Origin: Echeneis naucrates
Taxonomy: Eukaryota; Chordata; Actinopteri; Carangiformes; Echeneidae
Direction of reading: 5' to 3'
Length of the DNA: 64,000 nt
Assembly: GCF_900963305.1 (NCBI RefSeq)
Contig: NC_042514.1
Coordinates: 2,397,501-2,461,500, forward strand
In this document: positions 1-11,256 of the stretch, piece by piece
How positions within the stretch are numbered: the stretch's first letter is position 1
Layout of the letters: each line of letters begins with the position of its first letter
The notes under the pieces: generated by a model
What the model was told of the DNA's origin: nothing
Database searches by the model: none
What the model saw: only the letters and a program-made list of their open reading frames with translations
Made by a program: the position numbers and the translations under genes

Positions 1-1198
1 AAGGGCAAGAACAGGAAGCTGCTTCTGTGTATATTTAATTTTTTTACTCTGGTGTTTCACTGTCTATGGAAAAAAAAAGAAAGGTTGAAAATAACTTGCA
101 TGGCATCTCGACTGGTGTTTGCCAGAAGGCCTTCAGGAGATCTAGAAATAAAGTGTAATGGGAATGTTAAGAATCCAGGCCTCTATCAAACAGAGAATTT
201 GTGGTATGACTTAAATTACTACTCAGTTAGGGTCAATATGAGAGAGCGAAAATGAAAGGAAAAAGTGCAACGTCTACTACAAAACTCAACCAAATAGTGA
301 CTCTTGCACGTACCGCCATCATTTGTGTTTAACAGTGAAAACTAAATTCAGACAGTTCAGCCACCTATTATGTTTACTTTTCTACTAAGTTGTGAGATGT
401 GAAAACATGTAAGATCAGCTATGTACCAAATATACATCTGTTATGTGATGGATGAATTCAATAAAATCATTTCTTTTAATATAAAAACAAGCCATTTAGA
501 GATTGGAGGTGTTTTTACACAATTGATTGATATATAATTGGCCAAGCGCATGATATATCATTCATATATATCATTGATATATATGTCGAATTCTCAAAAG
601 CATTTAGATTGCTATCATGCAGCCCAAGTTTCTGTGTGCCAGACTGAATGCTTTGGTTATTTTAATTACAGCTACAGATGTGTCAGCTGATTTCATTCTG
701 GTTCTTCTCTGGGGACCAGCTTTCTTTCAGCAGGTGGTTAGGAGAAGTGAGGGAGCGTAATGACCAGCAGCTTATAGCTTCTAAATGATTCTTGGTGTTT
801 TCAGTGAAAGAGCCCTTGACCCTGGATGAAAAGTATCTCCAAGCCCGAGGAGAGAAAACTTTTGCCAACGGGCAAGACCCAAGACAGAACTTAGTCTGTG
901 TAATGGGCCGGTTTAGCATTGACAGATTAGTGCTGTACCGGGTTGTCTGATGGCTCCAAGCCCCAAGTTGCCGGGGGAGACAGAGCTGGATGTCGGCTAG
1001 CAGGCTAAGGCTAACCGGGCTAACCATTGTTATCGTAGCAGCTTACTGAGCTTACCGTTATTCCTGCTTTCAGTTTCAGACAATGTTGGGAAATGTCTGT
1101 GTGTGTCAGCAGCAGCCCCGATGGGATTTGTTTTAATTTTATTTATTCGTTAAGCCTTTGAGCAAGAAGGAGAAGGGCTGACGTCTGCACACTAACAC

Positions 1199-1233
<35 letters not shown>

Positions 1234-1240
1234 AACACAA
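1..1240. other. Non-coding stretch left of the first promoter block
   Basis: No reading frame here resembles a known protein. If the promoter block at 1.25-1.6 kb belongs to a minus-strand gene, this stretch would be its first intron. An AT-rich patch at about 520-590 repeats the word ATATATCATT. I see no tRNA or clear transposon in it. Confidence 0.4.
1201..1229. repeat. (AC)n microsatellite
   Basis: An uninterrupted run of AC dinucleotides is followed by an A-rich tail. It lies just beside the GC-rich promoter-like block. Confidence 0.95.
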
Positions 1241-1600
1241 ACACACAAGCTAACGATGCTACTTTAGCTCCGCTCGGTAGCAACTGACACATGGTTGCTG
1301 ATGACAGCGATGAAGGCGGATTTCGGAGGGAGAGCACACTCACCCAGAACCACCTGGACGCGCCGAAGATCACCTCCGAGTCATGGCGAGGCGAGGGCAG
1401 CTGTTATCTGAAGGGAACCGTCGTTAAAGGAAGGAAACCGGCCGAGTTTAATAGAAAAACGTCGTCGCGGCGGAGGAGCCGAGCGGAGCCCTGACAGCTC
1501 GGTGGGACACGCTGAGCGGAGCGGTGAACTGGCCTGAACTGGCTGTCTAACGGCAGGAAGTGACGTGTGCATACGTCACAGGCGGGGTGTCACACGATAA
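1240..1600 (-). promoter_or_regulatory. GC-rich promoter and possible first exon of a minus-strand gene (ATP13A3 by synteny)
   Basis: The block is rich in GC and CpG compared with its flanks. At 1554-1579 it holds an ETS-like AGGAAGTG followed by two CRE-like half sites, TGACGT and ACGTCA, arranged as an inverted pair. On the minus strand a good splice donor, CTGG|GTGAGT, lies at 1344/1343, so an exon from about 1580 down to 1344 is possible. No protein match is visible, so it would be 5' UTR. In human 3q29 the gene next to TMEM44 on this side, on the same strand, is ATP13A3. The assignment rests on synteny only. Confidence 0.4.
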
Positions 1601-4500
1601 ACACACAATAACACAAAAATGGATGTAGACCAGACCCACAAACCTGAATCATATCTAATCACCGTAAAGGGCTGGCCCCTTTGGATCAGACTGCATTGAA
1701 CTCTATGGGAAACTTACCCACCCTCTCACTTCAATCACATTTTTTACATATGGTCAAAGCTCATTTCATACAATTGTGCTTTGCAGAAGCATAAAAGTAA
1801 ACAAACGTGAATTCAGGAAAATAAAGGCATACACATGAATAAAAGCATCCATGCACGCACATGATATGTTGTAACTTGAGTGTTTATGGTCTTAGTCTCT
1901 GGTTTCATGTCCTATTCAACAATACAACAAAATTACAGCATAAAATTTAGACCCAGGACTCACAAGCAGATTCATACGGCAATGAACGATTAAGGAAAGG
2001 TCTTGAGACAAATGTCAGTCCATCAAGCAGTCTCACAAATGAGTTTGTATAACACATGCAGAAAGTTCAGGGACTTTCTGTTGAATAGTTGAATCAAATC
2101 AGCTAAAGCCAAGACTATCAACCTTTCATTACCCAAGTGAGAGTCAAACTTCATAAAAATGAAACCTTGCGTTTCCCGTAATGGAATCAAAATTGCTTGG
2201 AGGACATTATACTATAATTGTTTTTTCACAGAGTGGTGCTATTTCTCAGGAGAAAACAGAACTTTGTGTCAAATTTCTTTTCTCCAGAAACAGACTTATA
2301 TATTATGCAACCCTCCACTTAACCAGAAAGTATTCTTTAATCAGAGCTCACTTTCTGTCTTATGTCTCAACTTATTTGTGATTTTCCTGTCATGGGGAAC
2401 TGTCATCCTCAAATCAGCCATCCAACATCTTCCATGTCGTCTGCAGTGGAGCAATCACTGACGCACAGGCCAAAAAAACACAAAGGCCCATTCGCCAGTA
2501 CTGCTTCAGATGTGCTAATCCTCTTGATCACCTCTGCAAACAGAATTCCACCTTTTTATGTGGGACACAGTTTGTTTTCCTTTCAGCCAATCTCAGAAGA
2601 GACAGAGATGAGGCCCAGAGATGGAGAAACGCTAACTCAGCATCTATCGTAACTTCAAATGGCTTTAACCAAATAAAAACAATTTTTTTTTTCTTTTTTT
2701 TTTTTTTTTAGTTTATCAGATGAAAACACAATTTGTGTTTTGGTTTATTTCCAAGAGGGTTATCAGGTTTAAGTTCTCAGATGAACAACAACCAAACCTG
2801 TAAATATATTACCCAAAAAAAATGTAGCAGTAAAGTCCCGGTGACTTATTTAGGACGATGAGATGCACTGTGTCTTTCAGGGCTCTTCCCCATTTACACT
2901 CATTGCACCCTTGTCCCTCATCAACTCAGCAGAAAGCACAACATGAAGCTTTCTATTGTGGGTTCATTTCATTGTGTGTACCAGAGTAAAGAACTCTTTC
3001 TTCCCCACTGCCATCAGACTCCTAAACAAAAGTTAATAATTAGCATGGACTACCTCATGTAACAGTCAGGCAACTGTTTGAATACCACGTTTCGCACACT
3101 TCATTTGCACATGCCATAATCTTGGATTTTTCATTTTGCACACTAACGCACACAGAGCTGATAGCTTATGTATTAGCTTCTTCTAGTTTATCTTTTCTAC
3201 TGTATTATTTTCTATTGCTGTTTTTGAGATTGTCATGTTTTTACTCTATTTAAAAAAATTATTCTATTTATCAATTTCTATATACATACACGGTCACTGT
3301 GGACAGCAAAAAAGAATTTCGCTGTACAGTGAAACAATAAACACAAATCTTGAATGAAGAAATTAAATAAATGCATCACCTCAGTTAATTAATTTTGATA
3401 AATTTGTGTTTCTATTTTGGGACAGTTCTTAACAAAAGTTATCTCAAAGCACTTTCCAAGTAGATCAGGTCTAAACCTTCCTGATATAAAATTAGACCCA
3501 ACAATTTCCCACCAGGAGCAGGAACAGCACTTGGCACAGTAGCAGGGAAAACTTCCTTTTAAGAGGCAGAACCAAACTCAGGTTGGACAGCCATCTGTCT
3601 TGACCGGTTGGCTTGAGAGAGAGAAGAAAAAACCCGAAACAAAACAGAGAGAGAGAACAGTGGAAAGGGTCACATGTTGAAATCGAAATAATAGCAACAG
3701 CAATAATGTAACAATACATTTAGATAGCTTTAGTAAAATGATAGCTTCTTATTGTATTTGGTGATTAACTTTTCCACTGTGACATTTTTCATGTGCCAAA
3801 CATTAACTTAGGGGTAGGGGGTAAGGTGAATATTGGGATTGGGCCTAAGTACCCAACCTCAGTAGTGTTTACATGACAAAGGTGTAAAGCAACATTAAAA
3901 GGTACTGCTGACACTTGCAGTTGCTTTGTTACCCTTCATTGATTGTTTCCAAATCATTTGTCTCAGTCAGAAATGTCACTTGAGGAAATGTAACAGGGAG
4001 GAGTAAAATGTACTTCATAACTTTGCTCCTATCTGTGTATTGTTTGGTTGTCAGGCATTAGGAAGTCCCTTCAGTTAAAAATGCTCCAGTTAGTTAGTAT
4101 CGTCCTTTAAAGCCCCAGCGCAGCCAGATGGACGAGCTCTGAGAAATGAAGAAGAGGACAGACAAGCTCTGGGACGTCTAGTCTGGCGCTTATCTGCTAT
4201 GCCGGCTCTTTTCCTAGTCCAGCCCTGATAACTCAGGTTGACTAGCAAAATACAGGATATGGCCCAATAACCTTGCAAGGCAGCAAGGGAGTAATATTGT
4301 TTTATTAGGGGAGGTCTTTTCCGTAATCCTTCCTTACAGATATCAGTTCTCAGAGGGCTCGATGAATGCAGTCAGAACAGAGGTTTGCATTTAGTTAGAG
4401 ACAACGCTGCAGAAGGCACTGATAATAAAATATTCACTTCTCAGTTATCACTTCTGTAATTGTTAGATGGTTTTCATAAATAAGAGAGATATCAGGTGAA
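1601..4500. other. Intergenic stretch between the left promoter block and the TMEM44 3' end
   Basis: No coding exon is recognisable. It contains a partial copy of the interspersed 'gaagtctatgggaaa' repeat near 1675-1725, a poly-T tract at about 2683-2710 and a LINE 3' tail at about 2860-3355. The remaining sequence looks unique and non-coding. Confidence 0.6.
2860..3355 (+). mobile_element. 3' end of a non-LTR retrotransposon (CR1/L2/Rex1-like LINE remnant)
   Basis: Around 2990-3025 the sequence reads like the end of a LINE reverse-transcriptase ORF, with the typical stretch S-F-F-P-x-A-I-R-L-L-N. After an AT-rich 3' UTR comes the familiar ending 'gaatttcgctgtacagtg', then AATAAA and a short ATCTTGA-type tail near 3330-3355. 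The 5' part is absent, as is usual for 5'-truncated LINE copies. The exact clade is uncertain without a search. Confidence 0.6.
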
Positions 4501-4513
4501 TGTGAGAGCAGAT

Positions 4514-4519
4514 TTTATT
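4514..4519 (-). terminator. TMEM44 polyadenylation signal (AATAAA)
   Basis: TTTATT on the plus strand reads AATAAA on the minus strand, only about 45 bases after the TMEM44 stop codon. This implies a very short 3' UTR. Confidence 0.7.
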
Positions 4520-4560
4520 GAAGCACCTGATGCAAACACATTACAGACTGCTCCTCATCT

Positions 4561-6960
4561 TTACCAGGTGGGTTTCTGTGAGGGTGCGGACACGGCACAG
4601 GCGCAGAAGTTAAACGGTCTTGCGTTTTCTGGCCACTCCTGGAGCGGGAACTCTTCACCCTGCTGTTGTTTTGCTGTTGGTTCTCTCCATTGAGCATGTT
4701 CAAAATCCCACTGGAAAACACACCAAAGAATATATAGATATAACTTATTCCATTTATGAATGCAGAAGTATCTTTTTTAGATTACATTAGTTGCTCAAAC
4801 GTGAGCCTTAGAGACAATTTGAAAAACTGATTACGCTAAAAAGGAGAAACTTAAAATGTGTGCTGTGTTTTTCTTGAATAAAACACCTTTAAGTAATTGA
4901 AGAAGATTTTTTTCAGTAGTTACATCCAAGAATATATTCATTCTTTTCCTGAGGCGATGACCTTTGTCCCTGTCAGTGCTGGTTCTTTGTTATAGTAGAA
5001 ATGATGGAAGTTTATCTCACAGTATTAATGACAAATCTAACTGAACCTACCAAGTGAAATGTTTAGCATTGCTCATACACAGTGAAATTCCAGGCCAGGA
5101 GCCATCATGCAACAGACCATAAACATCTCCCAAAATAGCAGGGGGGTAGCACTGGCCTCCTATGGACAAGGCAACCATTTTGCACCACTTCCTAAGCAGA
5201 CAGACCCTGCCCAGACTTGGTCTTAAATCAAAGATCCTTTACAGCAGAACAATTGGGCCACAAGGCAAATCTCAAACAATTCCATTCCTCGTTTGAACCC
5301 CTCAGTTGCCCCCCCCACCTCAGCCGAGCGAAGAACTGGCACTCAGCAGAAATGTGCAAGGATCACACAGCACAAAGGGCAATTCAAGCTGCAGTAAACT
5401 CAGGGAGCTCTGACTGCTCCATTCAAACAGCGAACATTAAAGTCAGTGTCATTTCGATCAGTGGAAAGCAGAAATAAACTGGAAACACATTTCATAAACG
5501 ATGTAAAACCTCCACACCTCTCACTGACACACCCCGGGTCCTGTGTTTTAAGGATTAAACATTAGACACAAAGCCAACTAGAAAGAAGACAATCTTTGTA
5601 CTAAATAACCAAGTAAACAGCTTCTGTTAATTCTAACTCAGGAGTAGCCAGAATTCCAGTGAGACGGGGAAAGAAGAAATCTATCCATCCAGGACTCTTC
5701 AGCCAATTGATCTGAGCTGACGCTGCTGGTGTCTGCTCAGGGATCCACATCCACCGATCAATGAGACTTGGACATGCACAGACACAGAGTCACAGGCATT
5801 TTGAAGACTTTAACGTCCTTCAACACACAAAACTGCGTTTAGGACATTCACGTCATTTGCTTTTTCCTGTGAGGTGAACTGTATCAAGCTGCAATTGTTT
5901 GTGCAAACACTGCCTTGCCTTTGTTTCTGGGTAAATGGCATCCTTCATAGTTTGGCTTTTTACACAGTGAGGGAGTTTCTCTTGTGGCTGAGAATGCCAG
6001 CGCCTGAGAGGCAGAAAGCTTGTTATTTCACTTTAATTTACTAACTCAAAACTACGTCCTTCAGAGGAGTGGAAATTATTTCAATATGAACTGTCAAAGG
6101 CCTATTTTGGTAAACTGTGGAACAAAGTTAAAATGCAAATCCTTGAAACAAATGACCTCTCCATAAACTTTTGACCACAAACCTGCCAAAACATGGACAC
6201 ACTGTCATGTGTCTGAAGTATTTGACTCATCAATCCTAAAAAAAACATGCTGACATTGTCCTCTTAGAAGAAACTGGCTGTCTGACTTACTTTCCTGAGT
6301 ATCACATGAAAAGACTGTTGTCCTAGCTGTTACTTATTTAGGCTCAACCACAACAACAGGACCAGCCCTCTAATCTGGATTCTCCCTGACTCACAACGAA
6401 CTGAGTGAGCATCTTGACCTTTTTTTTTTTCCAGTTTAATACAGTCATAATAAAAACATCAGCATAAGTTTCATGTCTTCACTGCTGTTTTCTATCAGCC
6501 TGCTACATAAGTCTAATAAAGCAAACAGATTGTGACGGCCACACAATGTGGTACAGTAGGACTCTAATATAAAAACACCTTTCACACAGTTTAGACGCCA
6601 ACAATAATGTCAACATGCAATAACGTCACCACCTACTGGTACATTTAGAAAAATACTCACTCACTGTAAACAGAAAAAACTGAGCAGGCTTTTCCTTTTC
6701 CTAAAAAGGCACCATCTTTATAATCTCTTGAAACTGAGTGGATATTCCTGCCATGACCGTGCTGATTAAAACTCTATAAAAAGGTACGAACTTCCACCCA
6801 ACTCACCTCCAGATCAGAACTGAAAAGTGAAGATTCACAGGACGTGTCTGAAGGACACAAACTGTTGTTTCTGATCACTCTCACTGTCCAGTTGTGCGAT
6901 CGGTCCTCCACCTCCCCTTTGGATAATGTCTCCTCCTTCAGGCAGATCTGAAAACACAAG

Positions 6961-6992
<32 letters not shown>

Positions 6993-9151
6993 CGTTTCTA
7001 ATGTTGGGGGGAAAATATGCAGGGACATTTTTGCAGAAAGGGAAGCCGTGTTAAATTACAGATGTGAAAAGTCTGTAACTGATTCCTTTCTTACTTTTCT
7101 GGCAGGGTGAACACTCACATCCATGTAAGGGCCAATTTCAGTCTTCAGGGTATTTTTTATCTTTGAAGAAAAAGGTTGATTTATAATTTAAAGAATTTAC
7201 TACCATGATTCTCAAACATTTTCAGATGAAGGATAACTGACCAGTCTCAGGACAACAGTTATCTTCATCCACATTTACTAACCTAATCATCAAAACACTA
7301 TAAAATAATCTAAATGTTCCAACCCACAGCCTAATTTGTAGATGAAGAGAACTTACATTTGCTTCTGTGGATGAATGAAGTTTTTGTTTATCGTGTTTCT
7401 TCCCAACAGTTTCCTCCTCAGTGAGCAGTCTCTCTGTGTCTGGAGAAAACCTCAGAGGATGCCGCCTGGTTTCTCGCCGACTCCAGTGGAGGACAAGAAT
7501 CTGATGGTGTTGTGTAAAAGGTCACTGAGTCGCCACAGGCTCTGTTCATTTACATCTATGTTGCTCTATATTACTGGAAGTTCTCTGTCTGTAGGGCACA
7601 GCAGCCTTCATTTAAATGGGAATCTATGATTATATTTGTTTTTTGTTTCAGGAAGGCCCTGGTGAACTTTTTTTTGTCTGAGCTAATGACTGAATGACAG
7701 ATCTGTTCAGTTCTGCTGCTCCCATAAAATTAAAAACAAACATTTAATATATTAAAAAAGCTTTCTGCATACATTTTTTTGAACAGTTTGGTGTGTTGAA
7801 GCTGTACGGGGGGAGGGTTATTGTTATTTGAGCCTGAAAAACTGTGCTGTTTAAGGATACGAGAAGATCCAGAGTGACACAGCTTATTGCTGACAGCAGC
7901 CACGGCAGGACTCTGAGGAGAAAGCCCAGCTGGGTGTCGTAGAAGAGTATGGCGGTAGCGTAGAGGGCTCCAGACAGCGAGCACAGCAGTCCTGACAACA
8001 CTTGGGCCGGGGTCAACGTCTGCCCTCTGTACTGAGGCGGAATAAAAATGATGTTATTCCATTAAACCTTTGGGAAAACGATGACAACATGAAGTCTGTT
8101 GGCTCTAACTCACAGCTCGGCAGACTGCAGGGAATCTGGAGGAGAAAGCTATGACGAAAGAGATCACACCAAGAATGTAACCCAGGATTTCAGTGTTGTC
8201 CTGTTAAAAATAAAAAAAATTAGAACCGACTCAACTGAAAGGCTAAAATATTTTAAACCATATTAGGGCCATTCAATATGAGTGCCTACTTGCAGGTCGA
8301 CATGCAGAAGCGTCCTCCCTCTCAGAGGCCGATCTGCTGGGTCATGGGAGAACGTGGACTTGAGGAAACCTCCTGCAATCACCATCAGTACGCAGATGGC
8401 GAGCAGTCGTTGTCTCCTTCGTCTCCTTATCATCCTCAGCCTCCTCTCTGATGGAGGACACACACACCGGCCAGTTTCAGCAGTTGTTCGGTTATCTACT
8501 TACCCGAGGACATGATAAGTCTCCTCCCTGCTTTGCCTAGAGGGTTCAACAATAAAACTGCCTCTTCTGCACTCTGTCTGAACGTTCACACACATCTTTA
8601 TTTGTTTTATTATCCGGCTTCAAACCTACCGCTCTTGGAGTTCCAGCACAAGATCAGCAGGAAAAGGGAAGACTGGAAGTTGACGGCATCCACAGCAGCA
8701 GCAAGGGCGGCCATCAAAATCTGCACAAAGGGACACAACAGGACTGACTCACCTGTCTGCAGGACATGAACGCGTCCTGGAGGTGAATTTCTCTCACCTG
8801 GATATAAAGCTGTCTGGACAGAAGAGCTCCCACAGCTCCGCACAGGTTCCCCAGGAAGCAGTAGAAGAAGATGGCAGAACCCTCCCAAGGTTTCTCTCGG
8901 GATCTGCACTTCTGCTGCAGGAGCCTGAAATGAGTTGACGGAGGTTTAATGGCGGACTTTCCCCGGAGAGAGAGGCCGACTTACACCGGGCAGGACAGCA
9001 GGAGCACCAGCGCCGACACGGAGCTCAGGACGGCGGGGGCGCAGAGTCTATCCGCCCCGCCGGACAAACAGGAGGCGGCGGAATCCGAGCAGAAGGCGAG
9101 CAGGTCGGCGAGGAAGCCGCCGGTGCCTCGTCCGGTGGGAAGCGCCTCCAT
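4561..9151 (-). CDS. tmem44: Transmembrane protein 44, 10 coding exons, 425 aa
   Basis: Coding exons, all minus strand: 8985-9151, 8798-8924, 8630-8720, 8290-8447, 8114-8200, 7861-8031, 7357-7500, 7119-7160, 6807-6947, 4561-4710. All phases join to one 425-codon frame (human about 475 aa). It is a multi-pass membrane protein of unknown function, with about seven hydrophobic segments between residues 35 and 275. Family landmarks include GALLSRQLYIQ (exon 2), DAVNF (exon 3), a basic RRRRRQR cluster (exon 4), DNTEILGYILG (exon 5), SPDTERLLTEEE (exon 7) and SSLFSSDLE|WDFE across exons 9-10. The ATG at 9151 was chosen for its strong context, AACATGG; an in-frame ATG ten codons upstream (9181) is possible. 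Intron 6 starts GTATCCTTAA, like a U12-type donor. Intron 9 is long (2.1 kb). Confidence 0.92.
6961..6993. repeat. (AAC)11 microsatellite
   Basis: A perfect AAC trinucleotide run lies in TMEM44 intron 8, about 14 bases upstream of the exon 9 acceptor in transcript direction. There it reads as (GTT)n next to the polypyrimidine region. Confidence 0.95.
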
Positions 9152-9541
9152 GTTTCTCACCGACGTACCTCCATTCAGCATCTGTCAGGCTTCTGACGGA
9201 CACACGAACCGGAGGCTGGACGTTCAGGGAGGAGATTTAATATGCAAAACATCAGCTGGGAAACTTTTTTTAAAACCTTTACTCGGTGTGCTGTGAACAT
9301 AATGTATTTAGAAAATCTGCTCTTAAAACTAATTGAATATTAACGGTATGAGTGATGATGAACTATTATGGTATTCTTTTTTATTTCACTTTATTATTAT
9401 AACCTTAACTGTTATTTACCGTAGATAGCTCAAACTTTTTATGTAATTAAATCGTTCATTTAGAAATACTACAGTTACATTGTTTTATTGAGATTGTAGT
9501 TGAACAAATTTCAACACAACTTCTGCATCACTCGTCCACAG

Positions 9542-9614
9542 GTTTCCGTAGTGTAGTGGTTATCACGTTCGCCTCACACGCGAAAGGTCCCCGGTTCGAA
9601 ACCGGGCGGAAACA
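9542..9614 (+). tRNA. tRNA-Val (CAC)
   Basis: The acceptor arms GTTTCCG and CGGAAAC pair, with discriminator A. The anticodon stem TTCGC/GCGAA encloses the loop CTCACAC, giving anticodon CAC. The T-arm reads CCGGTTCGAAACCGG. A T-rich terminator follows within about 35 bases. This is the first gene of the left array, beginning about 390 bases upstream of the TMEM44 start codon on the opposite strand. Confidence 0.96.
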
Positions 9615-9705
9615 AGTTTGCTTCTTTTGTTGTTTTTTTTTTTTTTTGTGTTTGTCTTGTGTGTGTCATTGTACTGCTGGGAATTGTGTGTTTGTCACTT
9701 CACAC

Positions 9706-9777
9706 TCCTCGTTAGTATAGTGGACAGTATCTCCGCCTGTCACGCGGAAGACCGGGGTTCGATTCCCCGACGGGGAG
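9706..9777 (+). tRNA. tRNA-Asp (GTC)
   Basis: The 72-nt cloverleaf has acceptor TCCTCGT pairing with ACGGGGA (one G-T pair) and discriminator G. The anticodon loop CTGTCAC gives GTC, and the T-arm CGGGGTTCGATTCCCCG is intact. A TTTT tract at about 9783 can terminate Pol III. Confidence 0.96.
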
Positions 9778-9850
9778 AAGCCCCTTTTCTCTTCACGCTG
9801 TCCACCGGTGCACTGCCCAGCTCAGAGCAGATACACACTGTCCCGCACAG

Positions 9851-9923
9851 GTTTCCGTAGTGTAGTGGTTATCACGTTCGCCTAACACGCGAAAGGTCCC
9901 CGGTTCGAAACCGGGCGGAAACA
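9851..9923 (+). tRNA. tRNA-Val (AAC)
   Basis: Same body as the Val-CAC genes but with anticodon loop CTAACAC, giving AAC. A TTTT terminator follows directly. Its 5' spacer ('agctcagagcagatacacac') is shared with the gene at 21370 in the second array. Confidence 0.96.
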
Positions 9924-10058
9924 GTTTTCTTCACAAAAAGTGTTTTTATGGAAAACTCACTAAGTAAAGTGGACTCAGTCTGCAGATTATTTTTGTCATG
10001 TTAAACTTGTTTATAATTTAATGCATGTATCTCTCAGGGGGCGTGGCTTCGTCTGTCA

Positions 10059-10131
10059 GTTTCCGTAGTGTAGTGGTTATCACGTTCGCCTAACACGCGA
10101 AAGGTCCCCGGTTCGAAACCGGGCGGAAACA
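10059..10131 (+). tRNA. tRNA-Val (AAC)
   Basis: An intact cloverleaf with loop CTAACAC and a TTTT about 5 bases downstream. A 'gggggcgtggc' GC-box-like motif sits about 20 bases upstream, as it does before most Val genes here. Confidence 0.96.
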
Positions 10132-10159
10132 AGCATTTTGACAGAAGTGTCTTTACTAT

Positions 10160-10340
10160 ACTAAGGAAGAAGGTCAGACTGTATTGAAGTCTATGGGAAA
10201 ATGTCCCTCCTTCTACCTGATGTATTAGCTCAGTAAAGGCTTTCCTGATGAGTTTCAGTCTCAGTCTGTAGTTTAAATTCAGATGTGCAGGACACTAAAG
10301 CAGAGGCTAGTTTAGGGGGCGTGGCCACGACGGCGTCCCT
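10160..10340 (+). repeat. Interspersed 'gaagtctatgggaaaatg' repeat copy inside the tRNA array
   Basis: This unit reads: TATTGAAGTCTATGGGAAAA, then a CCTT-rich part, a 'cctgatgagttt' box, a 'ctcagtctgtagttt' box and, at the 3' end, 'agggggcgtgg'. The same order recurs in the right-hand intergenic region (for example at 36368), so it is a dispersed family, not only a tRNA spacer. No coding capacity is visible. Confidence 0.7.
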
Positions 10341-10345
10341 CACAG

Positions 10346-10388
10346 GTTTCCGTAGTGTAGGTCCCCGGTACGACACCGGGCGTAAACT
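10346..10388 (+). pseudogene. Truncated tRNA-Val pseudogene
   Basis: It begins with the Val 5' half, GTTTCCGTAGTGTAG, and jumps straight to the T-arm (GGTCCCCGGTACGACACC) and a mutated acceptor end. The anticodon arm is missing, so it cannot encode a tRNA. The deletion joins two AGGTCC/TAGTGG-like positions and looks like a simple internal loss. Confidence 0.85.
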
Positions 10389-10453
10389 GATTCAGACCCT
10401 TCTTGTTACGGTGCACTAAATTTGACCTCCCAATGTCCGCCACTTTTCCGGGT

Positions 10454-10525
10454 TCCTCGTTAGTATAGTGGACAGTATCTCCGCCTGTCACGCGGAAGAC
10501 CGGGGTTCGATTCCCCGACGGGGAG
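10454..10525 (+). tRNA. tRNA-Asp (GTC)
   Basis: Identical in its key parts to the gene at 9706: anticodon stem CCGC/GCGG, loop CTGTCAC, intact T-arm. TTTTT lies about 12 bases downstream. Confidence 0.96.
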
Positions 10526-10598
10526 AACAGACCTTTTTAGCGCTGCTTCTCTCTTAGGGCATAGATTTAGTTAAAAGGGCGGAGCTTCTACCTCACAG

Positions 10599-10671
10599 GT
10601 TTCCGTAGTGTAGTGGTTATCACGTTCGCCTAACACGCGAAAGGTCCCCGGTTCGAAACCGGGCGGAAACA
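10599..10671 (+). tRNA. tRNA-Val (AAC)
   Basis: Intact cloverleaf with anticodon AAC and a TTTTT terminator a few bases after the 3' end. A 'gggcggagc' motif lies about 25 bases upstream. It is the last gene of the left array and lies just past the LSG1 3' end. Confidence 0.96.
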
Positions 10672-10836
10672 AGTTTTTATTTAAGAGCACAAACAACTCG
10701 CTGTCTTTTCTCCTTAGGGAAGCTGATGGATCAGCTTCATTCATCATGAGATATAATGAACAATAAGTTGTGAAGCATTATCTCCTCCAATCGGATAAAG
10801 AAGTGACAACAGCACCACAAGATCGTCAAATCAATT

Positions 10837-10842
10837 TTTATT
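10837..10842 (-). terminator. LSG1 polyadenylation signal (AATAAA)
   Basis: TTTATT on the plus strand is AATAAA on the minus strand, about 415 bases past the LSG1 stop codon. The LSG1 transcript should therefore end around 10,820, about 150 bases from the nearest tRNA. Confidence 0.6.
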
Positions 10843-11256
10843 AGTTTAGTCAATGTTGTCTGAGAGAAAAAGGATTATCCAACATGTAGTAATGCATCTG
10901 GCAGAGACGTCTTTGTGATGGGAAAAATTCCCTCGACGTACAAACAGTCTTCACACCGTCTGAACGGCAAATCCACCGTGTGGGGAAATCTGCTGTACAA
11001 CTGGTGATCCAGTTGATGGAATGCTTTGCACCGATATCTTCAACCCAGAGCAGACCACGACAGATTATTCACCTCATCAGTTAAAATCCAAACAATCTGA
11101 CCTTTCCATTCTCTGAGGATTAAGGGGCCATGATCTAAAGTCACAGACGCAGCTCAGCATCGATTCCCTTGGAATCACATGAGCTGCACATCCGGGGTAT
11201 TTCCATTCCCGCTGAAATGCTCTTTAACTCAAGATGCTTCACTTTCGTGATCCTTG

